A stretch of 64,000 nucleotides of DNA from Microtetraspora glauca (lineage in GTDB: Bacteria > Actinomycetota > Actinomycetes > Streptomycetales > Streptomycetaceae), in the NCBI GenBank assembly GCA_000721275.1, contig JOFO01000005.1, positions 1-64,000 on the forward strand, written 5' to 3'. Numbering within the stretch: position 1 is the first letter of the stretch; each line of letters starts with the position of its first letter. Of the stretch, positions 51,509 through 59,072 are shown one piece after another. Position numbers and translations under genes: made by a program. A model generated the notes under the pieces. It was not told the DNA's origin and made no database searches. It saw only the letters and a program-made list of their open reading frames with translations.

Positions 51509-52351
51509 ATGGGACACCTGGACCACGCCACCTTCGGCTGGCTGACACCTGTGCTGTCGTACGCGATGGCCTGCATCGGCGCCGCCCTCGGGCTGCGCTG
51601 CACCGTGCGCGCGCTCGACGCGACCGGCCGGTCACGGCGGAACTGGCTGCTCACCGCGGCCTCCGCGCTCGGCACCGGCATCTGGACGATGCACTTCGTG
51701 GCGATGCTCGGCTTCGGCGTCACCGGCACCGACATCCGCTACGACGTGCCGCTCACCCTCCTCAGCCTGCTCATCGCCATGGGCGTCGTGGGCGTCGGCG
51801 TGTTCGCCGTCGGCTACGGACGCGACCGCCTGCGATCGCTCCTGATCGGCGGGCTGACGACCGGCATCGGCGTCGCGAGCATGCACTACATGGGCATGGC
51901 CGCCCTCCGCCTCCACGGCACCGTCCACTACGACCCGGTGTTCGTCGCCCTCTCGGTCGTCATCGCGGTCGTCGCCGCCACGGCGGCCCTCTGGGCGGCC
52001 CTCCACATCCACGCCCCGATCGCGGTCGCGCTCGCGTCGCTCGTCATGGGAGCGGCCGTCAGCAGCATGCACTACACGGGCATGCTCGCGGTCCGCGTCG
52101 ACGTCGCGCCCTCCCCGGCGGACCTGCCGGGCGCCACCGTCATGCAGTTCATCTTCCCGCTCGCCGTCGGCCTCGGCTCGTACCTCTTCATCACCTCCGC
52201 CTTCGTGGCGCTCTCCCCGACGGCCGGGGAGCGGGCCGCGTACGCGTCCGCCGAGCGCCTCACCGAGCCCGACGAGCGCGCGGTCGACGTCGCCCCGCCG
52301 GGCTTCCGCGCCGGCACCGGCCGCGACCCCCTGCGCACCCCGGCGCCCTGA
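51509..52351 (+). CDS. MHYT domain membrane protein
   Basis: The 280-residue protein has seven predicted membrane helices and the diagnostic MHYT-type repeats 'TMHFVAML', 'SMHYMGMAAL' and 'SMHYTGMLAV'. This domain is proposed to sense small gases or redox state through metal (copper) ions bound by the His/Met residues; that is family knowledge and is not shown here. Unlike many MHYT proteins it has no fused GGDEF/EAL or kinase output domain and ends in a short polar tail. The ATG at 51509 starts it. Conservon 3 begins 31 bp downstream on the same strand, so the MHYT protein may be a sensor subunit of that system. Confidence 0.9.
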   Translation: MGHLDHATFGWLTPVLSYAMACIGAALGLRCTVRALDATGRSRRNWLLTAASALGTGIWTMHFVAMLGFGVTGTDIRYDVPLTLLSLLIAMGVVGVGVFAVGYGRDRLRSLLIGGLTTGIGVASMHYMGMAALRLHGTVHYDPVFVALSVVIAVVAATAALWAALHIHAPIAVALASLVMGAAVSSMHYTGMLAVRVDVAPSPADLPGATVMQFIFPLAVGLGSYLFITSAFVALSPTAGERAAYASAERLTEPDERAVDVAPPGFRAGTGRDPLRTPAP

Positions 52352-52382
52352 CCCTCCCCACCCCAGCCGGAACGAGGAGCCC

Positions 52383-55229
52383 ATGCGAACTCCCCGCACG
52401 AACCAGGACGCCGCGGCGCCCGCGCCGCCGGCGACCGCACGCGGGCGGCGCGCGCACGCCGGGCCGCCCGCCGACGAACCGGAACCGCGCCCCCCAGGCA
52501 CCGCACCGGACGTCCCGGCGGAGGCCCCCGCGAGCGGCGCCGCGGCCGGCCCCGCCGACGGGGCGCGGCGGCGCGGGCTCCGGCCCCGCACCGTACGCGC
52601 CAAGATCGTCTCGCTCCTCATGGTCCCGGTCGTCTCGCTCCTCGCCCTCTGGGGCTTCGCCACCGTCACCACCGCCCAGGACATGGCCCGCATCCGGCAG
52701 CTCCAGCGCGTCGACACCGACATCCGGCAGCCCGTGGCCGCCGCCGTCGCCGCGCTCCAGGAGGAACGCCGCGCCGCCCTCCGGCAGCTTGCCGCCCCGG
52801 GCGCCGGCCGCGCCGCCGAACTCGCCGACCGGATCCGCCGCACCGACGAGGCCGTCGCCCGGCTCCGGCTCGGCGACGGCCACACCGTCGGCGACACCGG
52901 CGACCTGCCCGCCGACGTCGCCGAACGCGTCGGCGCCTTCGTCCGCGAGGCCCAGGGCCTCGGCCGGCTGCGCGCCCTCGCCGCCGACGGGCGCGGCGAC
53001 CCGGACCGGCTCTACGCCGCGTACACCACCGCCGTCGCGGCCGGCTTCGCCGTCGGCGGCGCCCTCAGCGGCGTCCAGGACACCGGGCAGGGCTCCCACG
53101 CGCGCGTGCTCCTCGAACTCGCCCGCGCGGGGGAGATGCTGGCCCGCGAGGACGCCCTCCTCGGCGCCGCCCACCTCACCGGCCGGCTGACCGCAGCCCG
53201 CCAGCGCGCCTTCACCGGCGCCGCCGAGACCCGGCGCACCCTCCTCGCCTCGGCCACCGCCGACCTGCCGTCCGCCGGCCGGGCCGCCTGGTCCCGGTTC
53301 GCCGCCGGTGCCGCCCACCCCCGGCTGACCGCCGCCGAGGACCGCGTCTCCGCCGCCGCCGACGGACGGCCCGCCGCCCAGGCCGTGCCCTCCGCCGACT
53401 GGAACGCGGCCCTAACCGCCGTACGCACCGGTCTCGCCGCCGTCGAGCGCGAGGCGCGCGCCGCCACCGACGACAGCGGCCCCCTCGCCGGCGGGCTCCT
53501 CAGCCCGGCCGGCGCCGCCGTCGTCCTGGGCCTCGCCGCCGTCGCCGCCTCCCTCGTCATCTCGGTGCGCATCGGCCGCGGGCTCGTCGTCGAACTCGTC
53601 AGCCTCCGCAACACCGCCCTCGGCATCGCCCGCCGCAAACTCCCCGCCGCCATGACCCGACTGCGCGCCGGCGAGGAGATCGACGTCCAGGCCGAGGCCC
53701 CGCCCGGCCCCGCGCCCCAGGACGAGATCGGCCAGGTCGGCGAGGCCCTGACCACCGTCCACCGGGCCGCCCTCTCCGCGGCCGTCGAACGCGCCGAACT
53801 CGCCAGCGGCATCTCCGGCGTCTTCGTCAACCTCGCCCGCCGCAGCCAGGTCCTCGTCCACCGCCAGCTCAACCTCCTGGACAGCATGGAACGGCGCGCC
53901 GACGACCCCGGCGAACTCGGCGACCTGTTCCGCCTCGACCACCTCACCACCCGGATGCGGCGGCACGCCGAGAGCCTGATCATCCTCTCCGGCGCCGCCC
54001 CCGGCCGCGCCTGGCGCACACCGGTGCCGCTGACCGACGTCGTCCGCGCCGCCGTCTCCGAGATCGAGGACTACGCGCGCGTGGAGGTCCGCCGGCTCCC
54101 CGAGACCGCCGTCGCGGGCGGCGCGGTCGCCGACCTCACCCACCTCCTCGCCGAACTCATCGAGAACGCCGCCCAGTTCTCCCCGCCGCACACCAAGGTC
54201 CGGGTCAGCGGCGAACCCGTCGGCAACGGCTACGCCCTGGAGATCGAGGACCGGGGACTCGGCATGGGCAGGAAGGCCCTCGCCGAGGCCAACGCCCGCA
54301 TCGAGCGGTCCGAGGCCCTGGACCTCTTCGACAGCGACCGGCTGGGCCTCTTCGTCGTCAGCCGCCTGGCCTCCCGGCACGCCGTCCAGGTCCACCTGCG
54401 GCCCTCCCCGTACGGCGGCACCACCGCCGTCGTCCTGCTGCCCACCGACCTGCTCCAGGGCGCCCTCCCGGCGGAGGAGGACCCGGCCGGCCAGGGGAGC
54501 GCCGACCGGGACGAGGACCGGGCCGCGCGCGAGGACCGGGCCGCGCGCGAGGAGGCGGAGGCCCACCGCGCGGAGGCCCGCCGCTTTGCCGGGCCGCCGG
54601 ACGCCTCCCGTACCCCCGCCACCGCGGCGGGCCCGAGGGCCCTCGCGGGCGCCCACGCCCCGGGGACCCCGCGCGCCCCGCTCACGTCGCCGCAGCCCCC
54701 GCCGCGCCCCGTGGGCCTCCCCGCCCCGGATGCCGGACCCGCCCCCGTACCGGCGGGCGTGACCGCCCTCCGGCCGCGCGGGCGGACCGTCCCGCCGCAG
54801 GCGCCGCCCGCCGACGGGCCCTCCGGGCCCGACCGGAGCGCCGGCGCCGACACCGGACTGCCTCGCCGCGTCCGCCAGGCGAGCCTCGTTCCGCAGCTGC
54901 GGGAGGCGGCCGCGCCGGAACCCGGCCCCGCCCCCGCCGTTCCCGGCACACCGGAGCGGACGCCCGAGCGGGTGCGCGACCGGATGGCCGCCTACCGCGA
55001 CGGCTGGCAGCGCGGCGGCGGCCCCGCCCCCGGCGGCAGACGCCCCCTCGGCGACGGCGCCCCGCCGGGAACCCTCCCCGGCCCGGACACGCGCCCCCGT
55101 GCCGACGCCGGCCCCGGCGCCGCTCAGGACCCGCGCGGCGACGCACGCGCGCGTACCGACCTCGGCCCCTATTTCGGCGTCCGCGCCATCCCGCCCCACG
55201 ACCCCCGATCCGAAGGAGACGACGCATGA
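52383..55229 (+). CDS. cvnA: CvnA, large NIT-domain sensor kinase-like protein of conservon 3
   Basis: This 948-residue protein is much larger than the other two CvnA proteins. Two membrane helices (about 75-97 and 372-396) flank a helical extracellular NIT-like domain of about 270 residues. A HAMP-like linker follows, then a helical segment with His ('LFRLDHLTTRMRRHAESLIILSG'), an HATPase domain with N box 'ELIENAAQFSPPHTK', 'IEDRGLGMG' and 'GLFVVSRLASRH', and a disordered Pro-rich tail of about 250 residues. NIT domains are proposed to respond to nitrate or nitrite in some proteins; the ligand here is unknown. The ATG follows GAGGAGCCC. Its stop overlaps the cvnB start (ATGA). Confidence 0.93.
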   Translation: MRTPRTNQDAAAPAPPATARGRRAHAGPPADEPEPRPPGTAPDVPAEAPASGAAAGPADGARRRGLRPRTVRAKIVSLLMVPVVSLLALWGFATVTTAQDMARIRQLQRVDTDIRQPVAAAVAALQEERRAALRQLAAPGAGRAAELADRIRRTDEAVARLRLGDGHTVGDTGDLPADVAERVGAFVREAQGLGRLRALAADGRGDPDRLYAAYTTAVAAGFAVGGALSGVQDTGQGSHARVLLELARAGEMLAREDALLGAAHLTGRLTAARQRAFTGAAETRRTLLASATADLPSAGRAAWSRFAAGAAHPRLTAAEDRVSAAADGRPAAQAVPSADWNAALTAVRTGLAAVEREARAATDDSGPLAGGLLSPAGAAVVLGLAAVAASLVISVRIGRGLVVELVSLRNTALGIARRKLPAAMTRLRAGEEIDVQAEAPPGPAPQDEIGQVGEALTTVHRAALSAAVERAELASGISGVFVNLARRSQVLVHRQLNLLDSMERRADDPGELGDLFRLDHLTTRMRRHAESLIILSGAAPGRAWRTPVPLTDVVRAAVSEIEDYARVEVRRLPETAVAGGAVADLTHLLAELIENAAQFSPPHTKVRVSGEPVGNGYALEIEDRGLGMGRKALAEANARIERSEALDLFDSDRLGLFVVSRLASRHAVQVHLRPSPYGGTTAVVLLPTDLLQGALPAEEDPAGQGSADRDEDRAAREDRAAREEAEAHRAEARRFAGPPDASRTPATAAGPRALAGAHAPGTPRAPLTSPQPPPRPVGLPAPDAGPAPVPAGVTALRPRGRTVPPQAPPADGPSGPDRSAGADTGLPRRVRQASLVPQLREAAAPEPGPAPAVPGTPERTPERVRDRMAAYRDGWQRGGGPAPGGRRPLGDGAPPGTLPGPDTRPRADAGPGAAQDPRGDARARTDLGPYFGVRAIPPHDPRSEGDDA

Positions 55230-55660
55230 TCGACCACGAGAGGATCTCCCACCACCGCTCCGGCGAACTCGACTGGCTCCTCGACGACCTGGTCGCCCGG
55301 GTGCGCGACGTCCGGCACACGGTGGTGCTCTCCAGCGACGGCCTCCCGGTCGGCGCCTCCAGCGGACTCAGCCGCGAGGACGCCGAACACCTCGCCGCCA
55401 TCGCCTCCGGCTTCCACAGCCTCGCCAAGGGCGCCGGACGCCAGTTCCACACCGGCGGCGTCCGCCAGACCATGGTGGAGATGGACGACGGCTTCCTCTT
55501 CGTCGCCGCCGCCGGCGACGGCTCCTGCCTGGCCGTCCTCAGCGCCGTGAGCGCCGACATCGGCCTCGTCGCCTACGAGATGGCCCGGCTCGTCAAGCGC
55601 GTCGGCGAGCACCTGCACACCCCGCCGCGCCTCGCCGCGACCCCGCCGGCCGCCGGCTGA
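55226..55660 (+). CDS. cvnB: CvnB, roadblock/LC7 protein of conservon 3
   Basis: The 144-residue roadblock protein shows 'LDWLLDDLVARVRDVRHTVVLSSDGLPVGASSGLSREDAEHLAAIASGFHSLAKGAGRQFH' and 'DGSCLAVLSAVSADIGLVAYEMARLVKRVGEHL'. It is closely similar to the orphan roadblock protein encoded at 57374, more so than to CvnB of conservons 1 and 2. It overlaps cvnA by 4 bp and is 12 bp from cvnC. Confidence 0.94.
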   Translation: MIDHERISHHRSGELDWLLDDLVARVRDVRHTVVLSSDGLPVGASSGLSREDAEHLAAIASGFHSLAKGAGRQFHTGGVRQTMVEMDDGFLFVAAAGDGSCLAVLSAVSADIGLVAYEMARLVKRVGEHLHTPPRLAATPPAAG

Positions 55661-55672
55661 CCGGAGACCCCC

Positions 55673-56101
55673 ATGACCCTGGACAGCACCGGCGACCCCA
55701 CCGGCGGAGGCCCGCCCCCACCGGGCAGCCAGTGGTACGACGCCGACGCCGGGCCGCTCGTCCGGCCGTACGCGATGACCGGCGGCCGCACCCGGCCCGG
55801 GCCCAGCAACGTACGGTTCGACCTCATCGCCCTCGTCGTCGTCGACGACGATCCGCCGGACGCGGCCGAGGAGGCCGTCCTCGGCCCCGAACACCGCGCC
55901 CTGCTCTCCCGCTGCCGGTCCGAGACCCAGTCGGTCGCCGAACTCGCCGCCGACGCGGACCTCCCCGTGGGCGTCGTCCGGGTCCTCCTCGGCGACCTCC
56001 TCGAATCGGGCTTCGTACGCGTCAGCAGGCCCGTACCGCCCGCGCAGCTCCCCGACGAACGCATCCTGAGAGAAGTGATCGATGGCCTACGAGCGCTCTG
56101 A
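55673..56101 (+). CDS. cvnC: CvnC, DUF742 protein of conservon 3
   Basis: This 142-residue DUF742 protein has a Pro/Gly-rich start of about 25 residues, then 'RPYAMTGGRTRPGPSNVRFDLIALV', the winged-helix-like 'EHRALLSRCRSETQSVAELAADADLPVGVVRVLLGDLLESG', and ends in 'IDGLRAL'. The ATG at 55673 has GGAGA upstream. It overlaps cvnD by 20 bp, exactly as in the other two conservons. Confidence 0.93.
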   Translation: MTLDSTGDPTGGGPPPPGSQWYDADAGPLVRPYAMTGGRTRPGPSNVRFDLIALVVVDDDPPDAAEEAVLGPEHRALLSRCRSETQSVAELAADADLPVGVVRVLLGDLLESGFVRVSRPVPPAQLPDERILREVIDGLRAL

Positions 56102-56693
56102 CAGCACCGGCGCGGACGACGGCGACACCGCTCTCGCCCTGAAGATCCTCGTCGCCGGCGGATTCGGCGTCGGCAAGACCACCCTGGTCGGCGCCGTCAG
56201 CGAGATCCGCCCCCTGCGCACCGAGGAGCGGCTCAGCCGGGCCGGCGAACTCGTCGATGACACGGGGGGAGTGGCGCGGAAGACCACCACCACCGTGGCC
56301 ATGGACTTCGGCCGGATCACGATCCGCGCGGGCCTGTCGCTGTACCTGTTCGGCACCCCGGGCCAGGACCGCTTCTGGTTCCTGTGGGACGAGCTGGCCC
56401 AGGGCGCCCTCGGCGCGGTCGTGCTCGCCGACACCCGCCGTCTGGAGGACTGCTTCCCGGCGGTCGACTACTTCGAGCACCGGAAGATCCCGTTCGTGGT
56501 GGCGGTCAACTGCTTCGAGGGCGCGCGCTCCTACGGGGCGCAGGACGTGTGCGGCGCCCTGGACCTGGACGAGGGGACCCCCGTGGTGCTCTGCGACGCG
56601 CGCGACCGGGACTCCGGGAAGGAGGTCCTGATCCGGGTCGTCGAGCACGCCGGACGGATGCACACCGCCCGGCACCTCGGCACGGTCGTCTGA
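56082..56693 (+). CDS. cvnD: CvnD, small GTPase of conservon 3
   Basis: This 203-residue MglA-like GTPase has the P-loop 'GGFGVGKTT' (about 26-34), switch II 'FGTPGQDRFWFLWDEL', 'VVLADTRRLEDCF' and 'VVAVNCFEG' at the place of NKxD. It starts inside the end of cvnC. No P450 gene follows; the operon ends here, 72 bp before the convergent PPOX gene. The G protein should work with CvnA-C and perhaps the MHYT protein at the membrane. Confidence 0.94.
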   Translation: MAYERSDSTGADDGDTALALKILVAGGFGVGKTTLVGAVSEIRPLRTEERLSRAGELVDDTGGVARKTTTTVAMDFGRITIRAGLSLYLFGTPGQDRFWFLWDELAQGALGAVVLADTRRLEDCFPAVDYFEHRKIPFVVAVNCFEGARSYGAQDVCGALDLDEGTPVVLCDARDRDSGKEVLIRVVEHAGRMHTARHLGTVV

Positions 56694-56764
56694 ACGGGCC
56701 CGCGCCGGTACTCGGCGGGAGACGAGTCCTCACTTCGGGTAGCGCCGTCCAGGGCGGCGGCGGC

Positions 56765-57190
56765 TCAGTCGGACACGCCGCCCGCCGACATCACCTTCTC
56801 GATCTTCACCCGGACGACGAGCTCGCCCGGCACCCCGTTGCGCGCGCCGAACTCCTCGGCCCGGTCCTCGCCCATGTACCGGCCGCCGATCCGGGTGGCC
56901 CAGTGGACCAGTTCCGCGGGATCCTCGCTCAGCTCGGCCACCCCGCTCAGGGTGACGTACGAGAACGGCGGGGCGTCGTCGTCCACGCACAGGGAGACCC
57001 GGCCGTCCCGGGCGAGGTTGCGGCCCTTCACCGTGTCCTTGCCCGTGTTGAAGACGAAGGAGTCGCCGTCGAGCACGAACCACACCGGCACCACGTGCGG
57101 GCTGCCGTCCGCGCGCACGGTCGCGAGCTTACCGGTCCGGGTTCCCCGGGACACGAAGTCCCGCCACTGTTCCTCGGTCATTCTCGTCAT
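56765..57190 (-). CDS. PPOX-class split-barrel protein, probably F420-binding
   Basis: This 141-residue protein is a pyridoxamine-phosphate-oxidase-like split barrel: 'RTGKLATVRADGSPHVVPVWFVLDGDSFVFNTGKDTVKGRNLARDGRVSLCVDDDAPPFSYVTLSGVAEL'. The pattern fits actinobacterial F420-dependent reductases of this fold better than true pyridoxamine-phosphate oxidases. It is cytoplasmic with unknown substrate. The ATG at 57190 is chosen. It lies between conservon 3 and the orphan roadblock gene on the opposite strand. Confidence 0.88.
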   Translation of the reverse strand: MTRMTEEQWRDFVSRGTRTGKLATVRADGSPHVVPVWFVLDGDSFVFNTGKDTVKGRNLARDGRVSLCVDDDAPPFSYVTLSGVAELSEDPAELVHWATRIGGRYMGEDRAEEFGARNGVPGELVVRVKIEKVMSAGGVSD

Positions 57191-57373
57191 GGGCCCATCG
57201 TGCGGCACGCGGCGGCGGTGCGGCGCGCGGGACTCGGCGGCACACGCGGCCGACCGGGGTGCTTGCCCTGTCCACGACAGTGCGTAAGGCTTGCGGCGAC
57301 ACGCGGTCCGTACCGGCGCACGCGGGCACGGGGCCCGGCCGGTGGGGGCCGCACCGACGAGGGGGAGGACCAC

Positions 57374-57778
57374 ATGGCGCTGGACAAGGGGCTCGACTGG
57401 CTCCTGGACGACCTGACCCGCAGGGTCGGGCCGATACGGCACGCACTCGTGCTGTCGAACGACGGGCTCGTCACGGGGGCGAGCAGCGAACTCGCCCGGG
57501 AGGACGCCGAGCACCTGGCGGCGGTCTCCTCGGGGCTGCACAGCCTGGCGCGCGGCTCGGGACGGCACTTCCGGGCGGGCCGGGCCCGGCAGACGATGGT
57601 CGAGTTCGACGAGGCGCTGCTGTTCGTCACGGCGGCGGGCGACGGCAGCTGCCTGTGCGTGCTGAGCGACGCGGAGGCCGATGTCGGCCAGGTCGCCTAC
57701 GAGATGACGCTGCTGGTCAACCGCGTCGGCGAGCACCTCGGCGTCTCGGCGCGCCAGCCCGGTGGGCCGACCCCCTGA
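57374..57778 (+). CDS. Orphan roadblock/LC7 protein
   Basis: The 134-residue roadblock protein contains 'LDWLLDDLTRRVGPIRHALVLSNDGLVTGASSELAREDAEHLAAVSSGLHSLARGSGRHFR' and 'DGSCLCVLSDAEADVGQVAYEMTLLVNRVGEHLGV'. Sequence and spacing follow CvnB of conservon 3 almost throughout, so it looks like a local duplicate. It has no adjacent cvnA, cvnC or cvnD genes. It may compete with CvnB for the GTPase or serve another one. GAGGGGGAGGACC precedes the ATG. Two DnaA boxes begin 4 bp after its stop codon. Confidence 0.92.
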   Translation: MALDKGLDWLLDDLTRRVGPIRHALVLSNDGLVTGASSELAREDAEHLAAVSSGLHSLARGSGRHFRAGRARQTMVEFDEALLFVTAAGDGSCLCVLSDAEADVGQVAYEMTLLVNRVGEHLGVSARQPGGPTP

Positions 57779-57781
57779 CGG

Positions 57782-57804
57782 TTGTCCACAGGCGGTTGTC
57801 CACA
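57782..57804. other. Two tandem DnaA boxes (TTGTCCACA)
   Basis: Perfect copies of TTGTCCACA, the preferred Streptomyces DnaA box, lie at 57782-57790 and 57796-57804 in the same orientation with 5 bp between. They are in the intergenic gap between the orphan roadblock gene and a DUF6397-like gene. They could titrate DnaA or let DnaA control the downstream gene. Two boxes are far fewer than in oriC, so this is not the origin. Confidence 0.6.
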
Positions 57805-57943
57805 GGTTGCCTACGCTCGGTCACTCTGCGTTACCTTCGTGGGGTTGGGTTCACCGGAACCCGGACCGGCCGGGCAGGCCGGGCGAGCGAGTGCTGAGCG
57901 CGTGCTGCGCGAGCGCTGAGCGAGGGGAAAGGCGGCGGACGCC

Positions 57944-59026
57944 ATGACGGTGGACGAGGCGACGCGGACGGTGACGGCGGCCCGGGCCGCGGAGGAACTG
58001 GAGCTGAAGCGCGAGGAGTTCCGCCTCGCGGTGCGGATGGGACTGATCCGGACGGTTCCGCCGCCACCGGATCCCGGCGGGACGCTGCACGGCCGGGGGA
58101 CCGGGAGCGGCCGGGGGACCGGGAACGGCCGGGGGACGGGGAACGGCCGGGGCCGGGCGCCCGAGCGGCGTCCGGTCGAGCGGGCCGAACTCGACCGGCT
58201 CAAGGCGGCACCGGACTTCCCGGACGGCCTTCGCGAGCGCGTCCGCGCGGTCGGGACGAGCGAGGCCGCGGAGCTGCTGTCCATCAGCCCGAGCCGGTTC
58301 ACCCGCCTGGCCCGCACGGGCCACGTGAGCCCGGTCCGCTTCTACCTGAACCGCTACCGCGCGGTGATCTGGCTGTACGTGGCGGCCGAGGTCGCCGCCT
58401 TCGGCGAGGAGCACCCGGCCCTGCTCACCGGCAGGTTGCCGGCGAAGGTCCGCGAGCGGGAGGCGGCGGGGGAGGACCTGCGGGCCAGGAACTGGCGCAC
58501 CCGCCACCTGGGCCTGCTGCTGCGCGGCAGCGACGACCCGTGGGTCCGGGCCGCGGCGATCGCCTCGCTGCTCGACCCGGAGCGGATCGTGGAGGTCGTC
58601 GCCGATCCCGGCGAGCGGAGCCGTCTGGAGCGGCTGCGGCCGGCACCGCCGTCGGGGCTGCCGGTGGCGGGCGCGGCGCGGGAGGTCGCCGACCGGCTCC
58701 TCCGCGCGCAGGAGCCGGACGAGATCATGTGGCACCGGATGAGCCTCGCCCTCGCCCTGGACGAGGCCCGCGCCGACCTGCAGCCTGTGGCGGAGGCGGA
58801 GGCGGAGGCGCGCCCGGCGGCGGACGCGCCTCCGCCCGCGCCGACGCACACGCGGTCGGTGTCGCGTCCGCCGTCCCGTCCGTCCGGGCGCCCGCGTGGC
58901 CGGGTGGCGGGGCCGCCGGGGCGGGCGGCGGGAGATCGGGGGCCCGGGCTGCTGGAACGGATCCGGGGTTCGCTGCCGCGCCGGGCGGGCGGCACGGGGT
59001 GGGGTGCGCGACGTGACTGGGGATGA
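57944..59026 (+). CDS. DUF6397-like protein with a DNA-binding-like core
   Basis: This 360-residue protein resembles the Streptomyces DUF6397 group. The first 40 residues ('VTAARAAEELELKREEFRLAVRMGLIRTV') look like an excisionase-type helix-turn-helix, and a second similar unit is at about 100-135 ('VGTSEAAELLSISPSRFTRLARTGHVSPVRFYLNRYRAVIWLY'). Between them is a Gly/Arg repeat encoded by tandem 18-bp units. The C-terminal third is low complexity and basic. It may bind DNA; its target is unknown. The tandem DnaA boxes are about 140 bp upstream. The ATG at 57944 is used; the ligase gene follows after 46 bp. Confidence 0.75.
   Translation: MTVDEATRTVTAARAAEELELKREEFRLAVRMGLIRTVPPPPDPGGTLHGRGTGSGRGTGNGRGTGNGRGRAPERRPVERAELDRLKAAPDFPDGLRERVRAVGTSEAAELLSISPSRFTRLARTGHVSPVRFYLNRYRAVIWLYVAAEVAAFGEEHPALLTGRLPAKVREREAAGEDLRARNWRTRHLGLLLRGSDDPWVRAAAIASLLDPERIVEVVADPGERSRLERLRPAPPSGLPVAGAAREVADRLLRAQEPDEIMWHRMSLALALDEARADLQPVAEAEAEARPAADAPPPAPTHTRSVSRPPSRPSGRPRGRVAGPPGRAAGDRGPGLLERIRGSLPRRAGGTGWGARRDWG
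58091..58144 (+). repeat. Three 18-bp tandem repeats inside the DUF6397-like gene
   Basis: Units at 58091-58108, 58109-58126 and 58127-58144 differ by only 1-2 bases, and a partial fourth unit follows. Each encodes GRGTG(S/N), so copy-number change would keep the frame and only alter the length of the linker between the two helix-turn-helix-like parts. Confidence 0.8.
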
Positions 59027-59072
59027 CGACGGCTGGGGTGCGCCGTGGGGGGCACCCGGTGAGGATGGGGAC

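Noticed and set aside
57782..57804. Replication origin (oriC)
   Set aside because: Only two boxes are present, and dnaA, dnaN and the large box array of a Streptomyces oriC are absent.
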